In this document: piece by piece, positions 24,796 through 34,429 of the stretch | How the letters are laid out: each line of letters starts with the position of its first letter | How positions within the stretch are numbered: position 1 is the stretch's first letter | Assembly (NCBI RefSeq): GCF_910592395.1 | Contig: NC_088315.1 | Span: 10,106,501-10,170,500 of the forward strand | DNA: 64,000 nt | Source: Lineus longissimus | Taxonomy: Eukaryota > Nemertea > Pilidiophora > Heteronemertea > Lineidae | Direction of reading: 5' to 3' | Notes under the pieces: generated by a model | Told to the model about the DNA's origin: nothing | The model's database searches: none | Seen by the model: the letters and a program-made list of their open reading frames with translations, nothing else | Program-made: the position numbers and the translations under genes

Positions 24796-25879
24796 TTTCC
24801 TAAGTGGTGATATATAATATAGACCTAGGCCTATGGATTCATGCACTAGATTGGGAACAACGTTTACATGACGTAGTGTTGGCTGTCGTCATGTCACCAT
24901 GCATTTTACATTACTGTAACGTGACGAGACGCGACGTTTTCGTAAACGTTGGTCCCAATGTATGTGTTCCGCGCTAATTACCGATTAGCGCCATCTTAAG
25001 ATTGCGCTGCGCATTCTTAGGATCGTTTAATTGCGCGGCAATCTCGAGATCGCGCAAGGGTGAGCGTGCGCTTTTTGCCGATTGCGCATTTTAGAGATGA
25101 TGATACTTTTACATGTTCAGCTTTGCATTGCCATTGGTAGCTTTATTTTTCACCTAATTTTTTGCTACACCAACAGTCACATTACTGTCATGTGACTGTC
25201 TATGGGATGCTGAAAGTAAATTAATTTAATACCGGCCAAAGTTGACTGTCGAGTGGTTGATTTATATTTTGTACCTCAGGCCATACCTCAGGCCATGGAG
25301 GTATTATTAAGATAACTGCAGGCCATGGAGGTATTATAAAGATACCTCCATGCTCAGGCATTCGTTTGAGAAGGGAGACACTTAGGCCTACATGTAAGGT
25401 TTTATGTTATCTTCTCATTATAAATACTGTTTTATATTTCAGGTTATCCCCTAACACAGCTTGCTGATGGACATCCAACCTGAGAGCAATGCTTTTGAAA
25501 ATTAATGATTGATCAAGTACATTTGGTTGTAATCTTGCATCCGGATTTACTTAATGAATAAAGAGATACATCTAATAACTAAGATTTTATTATACGTTTA
25601 TAATTATTTTATTTATAATAACATCCCAATAGTATTTACATTTCCTTGATATATATGATTACACAATACAATGTTTATGATATTTACACTTACAGTCGCA
25701 CAATATTGTCATGGAACTTAGTTTATTCACCAATTAATGATAATTGATAATTGGTAATTGGTAATTATATGTAAATTAGCGTTCTGTCATAGTGATCATT
25801 TCACCAAAAATTATCAATGAATATTAATCATGATAATTAGTAAGTGCTAAAATTGGCTTGTGTCAAGTCAAATATGAAC

Positions 25880-26092
25880 ATATCATCATCTCAGAAGCCT
25901 AATTAGCAGTGGCAGGTAATTAATGCAGCCATGCCTTTGATAATGTGAACAGATCTCACTATGACACTTTGACCAATATTTACTGACCATCATCTCAGAA
26001 GCCTCATAAGCAGTGGTAATTAATGCGGCCATGCCTTTGATAATGTGAACAGATCTCAGTATGACACTTTTTGACGAATATGATATGACTTA
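25880..26092. repeat. Tandem duplication, ~105 bp x2
   Basis: 'catcatctcagaagcct' through 'gtgaacagatctca.tatgacacttt' occurs twice in direct succession, with small indels. Confidence 0.75.
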
Positions 26093-26217
26093 GTCTCCAC
26101 AAGGGACGACATTTTCTTTGTCACCAAAGGTGGGATTATAGTCTAATGAATAACGTAGGGGACAACATTTTCTTTCGCACTAAGTGTCCTTTATTCACAT
26201 TGATGATTATGAACGGC

Positions 26218-26413
26218 CCCTTACCCCGGTGTAATGTTTTTGAGTGTTTCTGTTTTTGAGTGTTTCCCCTCATTGTTTGGGAACGCTCAAAAATAGATTG
26301 ACGAGTTTTTCTGTGTATCCCTCCTATTGAAAAGTCATGGTCTCTCTAGCTGCCTATTGTTTGGAAACACTGAAACATGGGGAACAACCACAGATGTTAC
26401 ACCGGCCCTTACC
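26218..26413. mobile_element. hAT-like MITE copy 1 (180 bp)
   Basis: The element 26226-26405 has ends CCGGTGTAA/TTACACCGG. It is flanked by an exact 8-bp direct repeat CCCTTACC (26218-26225, 26406-26413). An 8-bp duplication fits hAT (or P-like) insertion. A second copy, 32090-32269, is also 180 bp with about 3 differences. Confidence 0.75.
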
Positions 26414-27423
26414 ATAAATCTAACAATCCCTGAACAATCATTGAACAATAGAACGAATTCTACTACTATAGTTTTACCTGTTGTTGTGGGACTCGTTTTC
26501 TTGTAACATTGCAGAAGTTGATGGGACTTTTCACAAAATTCAAGCCCATGAGCCGTGCGGAAGATTATTGGTAGAATGGCAACCCATAGTTCATATATTT
26601 CATCATAATTTATGCAGTCTGATGTTGCAAATTCTCGGAGAGAACATAATAAGTCAGTTATATTATTTGCAGGACAATCATTCATCATTCGTTCATTGGC
26701 TCGCAAGACCCCCAAACTCCCTTGCGCGATCTCGAGATTGCCGCGCAATTATAGGATCCTAAGAATGCGCAGCGCAATCTTAAGATAGCGCAGATCGGTA
26801 AAATGCGCGGAACATATGCACTCCATGACGTGTTGGCAATACAATATCATGATGGACGCACACTCCACAGAGAGTAAGACTGAGCTGAGAGTGACACAAG
26901 GCTTACACATACACAGGCATGATGAAGCCTGTAGCCTGAACGCCTAGACTGCAGTCTTAAGTCTGCACACACTCGACAGTGTCAATGACACACACGCCAT
27001 GCATCTATTGCATGAATGATGGTCTGTACTCTGTGGTACCGGGCGGTAGGCCTACGAGTAAGCGTCTTTTTCTCACAGAATCAACGAAAAAAACTTGTTC
27101 GTCTTCTACAATACTTTTCCCTAAATCATCCAGACCGTAAAGCAATAATATTTACCGATTGCATGATGGCGAACAGCAATCCCAACGCTAGTATTTCGGA
27201 ACAAACTACTCATGCTAGTTAGTAGTATAACCGCGGCAAAAGCACGAAAAGCAGCGACAAGACAGTGTCCAAACGCAAGGGAAATCGTCGTTAATTTGTA
27301 AAGTACGCCCTCTCGCGGAGAACGACTGACCCCGTCTTGGCCATTCCAATGTTAGTGCCCTAACAGACGAGGTACAACGGGCAGCAAGAGACCGCAAGGC
27401 TGGAGAAATCGTGTTGTGACCTT

Positions 27424-28425
27424 GGGCCATATAAATAAAAACTAGCATTTGCTTTCTCTACCGATTTTGAAGCATTTTCTTGTACTCGTATGAATAAAAC
27501 CGTAGCAAATACTTGGAAATTTAAGTCCTTGCTACAAGTCAAAGTTTGCTTCGAACGGGTAGGAAATGCTTGGATTTTTCAAGGTTGCTCCTGAGGTGGC
27601 TAGAAAACTGAAGTAAGAGGTTTGTAATCTTCCGAATGGCTGATTTTATGCGTTTTGGTCACGAAAATTGTATTTGCCTTGAAAGCCATGTCGTGTAGAT
27701 ACATACCATTCACTGCATCTATTTTATGAGGCCACGTGTAGCGGAGGTCATAGAATTTTACGATTAATTCGGAGGACACTCGAGATATGGCTTTGAGCAC
27801 GAAAGACCAAATGTTAAGTGTTTCTTCATAATCTGCGAGAACTCAGGTTTCGGTCTGGCGAGGTGGAGGACAAATTTTTCTATCAAAGTAATCATTCCAA
27901 AACAATTGCAAAGGGGCTCTCCCTTAGCAGTAGAGGCTCTATGATGTATAACGTGGTTAATTATTAAACGGATGCGCGCAGGACTTCCCCAGTTAGATGA
28001 CAGATGAGTCGGATGATGATGACTTGAGAGAGTGTGTCAATGAGAACAGGACCATCCTTTCCTCAGGAGACCTCTTGACACCCTATCCTCGAATACCAGG
28101 GTCAGTCGTGTGCTCCTCTCCCAAACACATAACTCAAAAAACTTGGTCATTTATAGGTGCCCTGGAGTTCAAAATGCTTTACCCCCTTCTAACAATACCA
28201 AAACCACGAGATGAAATAGATTACCAGCACTGACCATTCATAAGAAATATTACATCGGGACTGACCTTCAAGCATTTGCTAGAATATTTTTAGCAAAGCA
28301 TCTGCAGTGAAAGGTCCACATTATTCATACGAAAACAAGCATAATCTTCTACTTTTAGCAAATACTGCCTCAGCTACTAGAAGGATTTGCTTCCAAGGAA
28401 ATGTTAGTTTTTATTCATATGGCCC
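27424..28425. mobile_element. GGGCC-type Harbinger-related MITE (1.0 kb)
   Basis: The ends are GGGCCATATAAATAAAAAC and, inverted on the right, GGGCCATATGAATAAAAAC, about 27 bp with two mismatches. Subterminal AGCAAATGCT-type motifs recur in both orientations. These ends resemble those of the autonomous element 28693-31295 (GGGCYGTATGCATAAAA), which suggests cross-mobilisation. A minus-strand peptide (27600-27800) is shared with 14646-14800, but its family is unknown. No clear target duplication was found. Confidence 0.65.
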
Positions 28426-28692
28426 ACAGTTGCTTTTTGGTACTGGAGGTGACAATGTCTTATCTGGGACTGTATCCGACCCCGTCTTATTTGATACTGG
28501 AGATTTTCTTATCTTGGAATGAAGCTGACAGTGTAATGTCTTATTTGGTACTCGATGTTACATTGTCTTATCTGGGACTGTAGCTGTCATCGCTTATTTT
28601 TGCTACCGTAGCTAATAGTGTATTATCTGGTACTGGAGGTGACATTGTCTTATTTTGGACTGTAGCTGTCTAATCTAGTACTAACTGTAGGT
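28426..28692. repeat. TGTCTTAT minisatellite, left part
   Basis: Repeated 'tgtcttatctgggactgtagctg' and 'ggtactggaggtgacattgtcttat' phrases. The array continues at 31296 on the far side of the Harbinger element, so the transposon interrupts it. Confidence 0.6.
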
Positions 28693-29001
28693 GGGCTGTA
28701 TGCATAAAATGAAGCAAATACTTCTGGCATAAGCAAAGAGTAAAAGCACATGCTTGGTTTCGTATGCATAATATTTTACTTCTGCTTCAAAGCAAATGCT
28801 TATACTTGACAAGCATTTGCTCGTTACCATCTATTTGGTCCTTGGTTGAGCAGGGTTACCACAGGTTATGCAACATTTTTATCCGGTGCAAAGTGATCCT
28901 ATTACTGTCACAAGTTCACATGAAACTGACGATGTCTGGGTTGGAGAAGTACTAAATGCCGACCTACTAGGTACATGTACACACATCACTCCTCAACAGA
29001 G

Positions 29002-29904
29002 ATGTCAGACGGCAAGCAGAAATCCTTCGTTGGATTGCTTAAGGAGATGCATGTACTTCTGAGCAAATCTCAGATCCCCAGTATGAAACACAAGAAGTCC
29101 GATGCAAGTGAGAAGTTTATTACGAAATACAAATTTAAAAGTGGAATGTCACTTACTAAGGAACAGCTTATGAAAAAGATCAACAACATTTGAAATACCG
29201 TCCAGTCCAAAACTGGAAACAAACCAATCAAGTTGTCCGACTGGGAGCAGGAATTCCTGGATTTGCTGGATGCAGAATCTAACCCATCTTTCAGCCGCGT
29301 ACCAGGTATGTACTATTAAGCCGGTGACAGACTAGCGCGTACGCGACGAGCACGCAGCACTTTTCTTTTGTTATTTCACAGCAGAGTGCACCTACAACAA
29401 AAGAAAAGTGCTGCGTGCGCGTCGCGTACGCGCTAGTCTGTTACCGGCGTTACTGTAACAAGTCGACGGTTCAGAGTTTAATTTTGATGTCAAAACCCTA
29501 ACACCAATGCTGTGACAGAGTATAAGTAATCCAAGACAAAATTATAAGTTACATGACATCAAACTAAAGTGCTGTCCAATAACACTGGTTTATGGTTTAT
29601 TGTACTTTCACAGGTGGAGTCAGTGCTGGTGTTCCCTCAAAACGGTCTGCTGCTGCTGCTGCTGCTGCTACCATTGAATCCCCGGAAGAAGACGAACCAA
29701 CGCTGGTGGAAAATGAAGAAATCTCAGCACCTACTCCTATTAAGAAACCGAAACTACCACCTCCAACCATCCCGAAAGAAATCTAATGAGATACCTGAAA
29801 CAGAAGAAACGAAAGATCTAACAAATCAAGAACTGCAACGCCTTGTGCTCATAGAACAATTAAAACTCATCCGGATGCAGCAAAATCAACTTGAAAATCA
29901 ATAA
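29002..29904 (+). pseudogene. Harbinger accessory (Myb/SANT-type partner) gene, broken
   Basis: Exon 1 opens at ATG 29002 and is basic and helical (FVGLLKEMHVLLSKSQIP, KSDASEKF). An in-frame TGA at 29191 interrupts it. The frame then continues through DWEQEFLDLLDAESNPSFSR to a donor-like CCAG|GTATGT at about 29304. A likely acceptor TTTCACAG lies at about 29612. It is followed by an Ala run, an acidic segment, a Pro/Lys segment and a helical LIEQLKLIRMQQNQLENQ tail ending at TAA 29904. A frame change is needed near 29770-29785. The exon order and the short leucine-rich tail fit the DNA-binding partner protein of PIF/Harbinger elements. That identity is inferred from context more than from a clear domain. 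Confidence 0.5.
29320..29448. mobile_element. Small hairpin MITE (129 bp)
   Basis: Arms of 53 bp (29320-29372 and 29396-29448) are inverted with about two mismatches. The tips read GCCGGTGACAGACTAGCGCG and GCCGGTAACAGACTAGCGCG. The loop is 23 bp. It sits in the presumed intron of the accessory gene, just after the splice donor. No clear target duplication. Confidence 0.75.
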
Positions 29905-30064
29905 GCTGGAAGTAACTATTCAACATGTATGCTTCTTGTAGCTTATGATGATAATTAAAAGTTAAAAAACACTCACATTACATCCAGTTAAGTCCTTATG
30001 TTCCTTCCATCATTCACCCTAATCCTGCAAGTCATGCAGAATAGCTGTCTATCCTGTCCCCTTG

Positions 30065-31003
30065 GGCGAATCCTATACTCGCCACCTCGTCATCAACATT
30101 ATCATCTTCATTTAGCCGATCTCTGAATTCAGGAAAGTCTTCAGGATCCTGAAGATACTTTGACATGTTGTGAAAGATGAAGCAAGCTAAGATTACTTGT
30201 GGGATTTTCTGAAGCTGGACCCGAACACGCCCCTGCAGAATAGGAAATCTTCTCTTCGGCTGTCCAAAGCAACGTGAAATGATGACACGTTCATTCGTAA
30301 GATCTTTGCTCTGGAGTGGCTGTATCCTTGTATGGGGTCATCAGCCAGGAGGCAATGCCATAACCCTCATCTCCCAACAACAAAGCATCAGTTCAGGATT
30401 TTGACATGAAGCGGTCTACTGGTGAATTTTTCCAAATACGGCTGTCATGAACAGATCCTGGCCATTCAGTTGACACACTGATGAATCGTTCGCTAGCATC
30501 ACATGTTGCCTGCACATTCAGTGTGGGCACCCCTTTTCGACAGATGTACTCATCCCCATGTTGTCCAGGTTTTTGGATAAGGATATGGGTGCAATCTAGG
30601 GCTCCAATTGCACAAGGAAAATTGAATTTTCCTGTCATGAATCCTTCGCCTTTTGAACATCATCAGGATCACTGGGAAACTGGATCCAGATCCTGGCTTT
30701 CTCAACCACCTGCTCCAGAACACTAGCAAAAGTCCTTGACACAGTACACTGATGGATCCCGATGTCCTTGCCCACTCCAACCTGAAATCCAGGGTCACCA
30801 ATGTAACGGAGGAACACTTCCATTCGGTGTTTGTTCGAAAGCGCACCTCCCCTAGTTTCGACATTTTCGTTGAGAAAATGCTCTGTCATCCATGTAATAT
30901 TTTCCTCCTTAAAACGGAATTCTGCACGGTAAGAAGGTGATGCCTGGTCTCGTCGAGGCTGGTACACTTTCCTCCTAGGAGCCAATTGCATAAATGCAGC
31001 CAT
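30065..31003 (-). pseudogene. PIF/Harbinger (HARBI1-like) transposase, multiple lesions
   Basis: The first ATG is at 31003. The N-terminal part has RAEFRFKEENI and a helix-turn-helix-like IGIHQCTVSRTFASVLEQVV. A frame change near 30636 leads to the nuclease part. That part shows GALDCTHI (first catalytic Asp), EYICRKG-PTLNVQATCDA and EWPGSVHDSRIW, all hallmark HARBI1-family motifs. An in-frame TGA at about 30393 follows, then LLLGDEGY (second Asp). After a further frame change come CFGQPKRRFPILQGRVRV and ACFIFHNMSKYL, ending by about 30065. The expected catalytic Glu before RCFG reads Ser here. There are at least two frame changes, one stop and the probable active-site loss, so it is inactive. 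Confidence 0.75.
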
Positions 31004-31295
31004 TTTGCTCAGGGTGAACTTAACACTTATTTTGAAGTCGAAAGTCAAGGTAGGTTTGGAGCTACCTTGAAATTTTGAAGCAAATACTTGGATTGTTGGA
31101 ACAAATGCTCGGTTTTATGCATATGATATTTAGCATTTGCTAAAATGAAACAAGTAAATAGTAAATGCTTTTGCTAATAGCAATTGCTTTTTAGCAAAAG
31201 CATTTACTTGGGGGGGGGGGGGTTATGCATACAGACAGAAGTAATTGCTTCAATTTTGGAAGTAAAAAGCATTTACTTTTTTATGCATACGGCCC

Positions 31296-31690
31296 ATTGT
31301 CCTATCATGTACTTCAGCTGACAGTGTCCGATAAGGTACTGTCGCTTAGAGTGTCTTATCTGGGATGTAACTGGCAGTGTCCTATCTGGCACTGTAGCTG
31401 ACAGTGTCTTATTTGGAGGTCACATCGTCTTCTTTTATACCCAAGGGAAGAGGAGTCCCAACAGTGGTAATGACATTGTCTTACCGGGACAAGAGTTGAC
31501 ACTCTCATTTAATTAGTGTTGACAGTGTCTTCTCTGTAGCGTGACCTATCAGTGTATCATCTGTAGCTGGATGTGACAGCATCTCATCTTGCGAGGGTAA
31601 TTGACAGTCCCTTGTCCGAGATTAGAGGGGATCCAGTCCATAGGATTCAGTTGGAGGTGACAGTGTCCCATTGGAGACTGCATGGCTAAC
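31296..31690. repeat. TGTCTTAT minisatellite, right part
   Basis: Continuation of the array at 28426-28692, with repeated 'gtgtcttatctgg.actgtagctgacagtgtc' units that become more degenerate to the right. Confidence 0.6.
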
Positions 31691-32089
31691 TATGTTGTAT
31701 CAATAACTTATCACCTCATCGGAGTTCTACTGAAAAGTTTCAGTTAAGGATGGACTAGAATTAAGGGTGCAGTCGGATGACAACATCAAATTTTATCAAT
31801 TCAAACATTTTTTGATGGGATTGATATCCAGAGGGTTGGCGTTATGGACGCTCTAGCATCTAATAGATAAAATGTATGCTTGCATCACAAATATAAAAGA
31901 ATTATATGAAAACATAACATATGGATATAGGATTCGGCCTCGGTCAATTTTCTGCTGCACTATCCAACATGCTCATCCAACCAAAGTTGACGGCTGTACT
32001 GCCGTCACTGCACTGCAGTATGGACGCTAAATCGTGTAGTCTGTGTTGTATTGTTGAGTGACAGTGTCTTACACTCAGGACACAGTGTA
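31691..32089. other. Unassigned DNA
   Basis: No feature is supported between the minisatellite and the hAT-like MITE. Confidence 0.4.
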
Positions 32090-32269
32090 CCGGTGTAATG
32101 TTTTTGAGTGTTTCTGTTTTTGAGTGTTTCCCCTCAATGTTTGGGAACGCTCAAAAATAGATTGACGAGTATTTCTGTGTATCCCCCCTATTGAAAAGTC
32201 ATGGTCTCTCTAGCTGCCTATTGTTTGGAAACACTGAAACATGGGGAACAACCACAGATGTTACACCGG
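32090..32269. mobile_element. hAT-like MITE copy 2 (180 bp)
   Basis: It has the same length, orientation and CCGGTGTAA/TTACACCGG ends as 26226-26405, with about 3 substitutions. Unlike copy 1, no 8-bp flanking duplication is visible. Confidence 0.7.
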
Positions 32270-32552
32270 CCTCATCCATCACCCTTGGTGATTGATTCAT
32301 TATCATTGAATGAGATGGCCATTTTTATCCATCCTGAGCTTTAGGGCCTTTCACTGGGCACTTTTACCTACTCCACGCTTTTACCAAACTTACCTAGTTA
32401 CATAGGCCTGATCTCTCTCAGGTCATGACTGATTGCACTCCGGACGCAGTAGACCGGCCTCTTTCCTCACCCTATGGAGACCCAATTAGGATGACGCAAT
32501 GGATTGCGCATGACTGATATGATCAAGTTTGATAAATGAAGAAAATCTTATG
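32270..32552. other. Unassigned DNA left of gypsy-1
   Basis: No feature is seen. It is the insertion target flank of the LTR element. Confidence 0.4.
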
Positions 32553-32556
32553 TTGG

Positions 32557-32756
32557 TGTGGTGTCCCGAGCCACCCCAGTCTGTCTTCGGCCCGTGTTGC
32601 GGCCGGGGCGAAAACGGTGCGTTGTTGTTGTTATTGTAGTCGACGGGCGAGACGAGACAATAAAGTACGAGTTGAATTAAAGCCGATTTGCAAGTTCATT
32701 AGTTCACTATATCATGTATATCGAGTACCAAAGAAGGCAAATCAAAGGACATTACA
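32557..32756 (+). repeat. gypsy-1 5' LTR
   Basis: 200 bp, starting TGTGGTGTCCCGAGCC and ending GGACATTACA. It contains a poly(A) signal AATAAA at 32659-32664. Identical to 39733-39932. Confidence 0.93.
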
Positions 32757-33376
32757 GTGGTGACAGCGTATAGGATTTAAAAAGAACCCAAATTAAAATT
32801 TGAAGGCAGGAATGGTTGTGTCATCGCGCTCGGTTGCCGCGCTCGACCCGCGTATTGTGATGCAATGCATGTAAACATAATGGGAGACCACAGCTAGATT
32901 TGTCCTGTTTGTGCCGTCAAATACAATGAAGCAACGCGTATAGAAACTTGCTTACGGTAATTTAGCATGTGTACATGATGTGTAAGCTAGTTGCAGACTC
33001 GTGACAGCAAAAATAGAGCCGAAAACTGCGTTTGTAATTGTACGTGCGTTCGTATTGACCAACCCATGCTCGTTTTTGTACGGAGGCCGGTTAGGGTGAA
33101 CTGTTTTTGATATTATTATGCACTGTTCTGAAATCGTGGTGACCTAAGTTTCCGAAGTGAGTTCGATACGCTGGCATGTCGTCACAGATACATTGATAGT
33201 AGTATAGTGTGTCAGTGGGGAGCAGATTATTGCAAGATCAATAAATAAATTTTGGTCAGGTTAAGTCCACTGAGCTGTGGTTGCAGGCCTATTTTGTGGG
33301 AGTTCACAAGTCTGAAGGGTTTATTTTTGGAGACAGAAAGTGTGTTCTGTTAGAAAGTAGGTCTATTAGTGTGATT

Positions 33377-34429
33377 ATGGATACTCCAATAGGACGTGGA
33401 AGGGGGGCGACTACCCCGAGGCAACTGATGAGGCCAGGTGGAACCCCTAAAGGGGCAGAGGCTAATCCTGATGCTATGACAGAATTTTTGGAAACATTCA
33501 CCAACCTGATGAGGACCAAAATGGGGCCAGAAACAGTGAAGGCAACTACAGCTTCGACCACCGCCGTAAATGTGAAAATTCAGGCACCGAAAAATTTCCA
33601 GTTAAATCAAAACTTCCGAATTTGGCTGGAAAGGTTTGACAACTTTGTGAAGTTAGCCAAGATCCCTGATGAACAGCGTCGGGAACAACTCCTTTCAAGA
33701 CTAGAACATCAGGCTTATGTTGCGGTCAACAATTTACACCTGGAGGAAAGCCTATCCTACGAGGATTTTTGTACTCGACTAATGAAGCGATTTCATAATA
33801 CCTCAAGGGAGGATTACAAGTTACAGATGAGGGCCAGAGTACAGCGTGGAAATGAAACATATGAGACTTTCTCAGATGCCCTCCAAGAACTTGCCCTTAA
33901 CGCGTACCCAAGTAGTGGGTTCGAACTACAACAAGAAATGGCCCTTGACCAGTTTCTTCTCGGAGTTACAGCAGAAGATGCAGTCAAACAGCAGCTGCTA
34001 ATGAGTTCACCCGCCACCCTGAGCGAGGCCATTCGCAAGGTTAGGCAACTAGAGGCAGCCCAACTAGTGATGAAAAAGGGGGCAAGTGAGTCGAGCCAGC
34101 AGGAGGTGGCCAAGCCAAAACAGAAAGTGGCGAGCGTTGCGCCAAAGCCGGCGGAGAACTCCGATATGTCCGATATGTCCAAGGTATTAGAATTGTTGAG
34201 CACCATGAATGAGAGAATCTTGCGATTGGAAGGCCATAAGGGAAACCACAGTACCAGTAAGGGAGATGGTTGCAAAACCTGCGGCGGTGATCACAGATTT
34301 CGGCGATGCCCTCAAAACGAGTGTTTCATATGCCACTTGAAAGGCCACATTTCCAAAGATTGCCCCAACAAGCAGGGAAACGAGGCGGCGGGATTGTCGG
34401 GGGGCAGCACAGTCCCGAGGAAGCAGTAG
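33377..34429 (+). CDS. gag: gypsy-1 Gag (350 aa)
   Basis: This is the structural nucleocapsid precursor of the retrotransposon. The frame is open from 33281, but that codon is TTG. The first ATG, at 33377, has A at -3 and G at +4, so I choose it. The central part (about residues 75-230) is the capsid-like region, with the 'W..RFDNFVKLAKIPDEQR' pattern familiar from gypsy Gag proteins. A Lys/Pro-rich linker follows. Near the C-terminus are two zinc knuckles, CX2CX3HX4C (about 34270-34308) and CX2CX4HX4C (about 34324-34363), for RNA binding. The frame ends at TAG 34427. A slippery heptamer at 34375-34381, still within gag, shifts a fraction of ribosomes into pol. Confidence 0.93.
   Translation: MDTPIGRGRGATTPRQLMRPGGTPKGAEANPDAMTEFLETFTNLMRTKMGPETVKATTASTTAVNVKIQAPKNFQLNQNFRIWLERFDNFVKLAKIPDEQRREQLLSRLEHQAYVAVNNLHLEESLSYEDFCTRLMKRFHNTSREDYKLQMRARVQRGNETYETFSDALQELALNAYPSSGFELQQEMALDQFLLGVTAEDAVKQQLLMSSPATLSEAIRKVRQLEAAQLVMKKGASESSQQEVAKPKQKVASVAPKPAENSDMSDMSKVLELLSTMNERILRLEGHKGNHSTSKGDGCKTCGGDHRFRRCPQNECFICHLKGHISKDCPNKQGNEAAGLSGGSTVPRKQ

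Larger units (their letters stand above)
24964..26817. mobile_element. 1.85-kb DNA element with ~92-bp TIRs
   Basis: The left end (24970-25067) and right end (26722-26814) are inverted copies, with long identical stretches such as ATCTTAAGATTGCGCTGCGC and GGCAATCTCGAGATCGCG. Identity breaks only at a few indels near the tips. The interior is AT-rich and holds a 105-bp tandem duplication and a younger hAT-like MITE. A 118-codon ATG frame on the minus strand (26688-26335) ends inside that MITE and is not recognisable. It is a probable non-autonomous DNA transposon. The target duplication is not clear. Confidence 0.7.
28693..31295. mobile_element. Decayed autonomous PIF/Harbinger transposon
   Basis: The inverted ends are GGGCTGTATGCATAAAA on the left and GGGCCGTATGCATAAAA read inward from the right. 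Many AGCAAATGCTT-type subterminal motifs lie within 200 bp of each end. It carries the two genes typical of this superfamily in convergent orientation: an accessory gene (plus strand, 29002-29904) and a transposase gene (minus strand, 30065-31003). Both are broken. A poly-G run near 31210 and a small hairpin MITE at 29320-29448 are secondary additions. No convincing 3-bp target duplication was found. Confidence 0.75.

Noticed and set aside
32536-32763. 75-codon frame over the gypsy-1 LTR
   Set aside because: The frame is duplicated at 39694-40011 only because both LTRs carry the same sequence. It is not a gene.
33281-33376. N-terminal extension of gypsy-1 Gag
   Set aside because: The extension begins at TTG. 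The first ATG with good context is at 33377.
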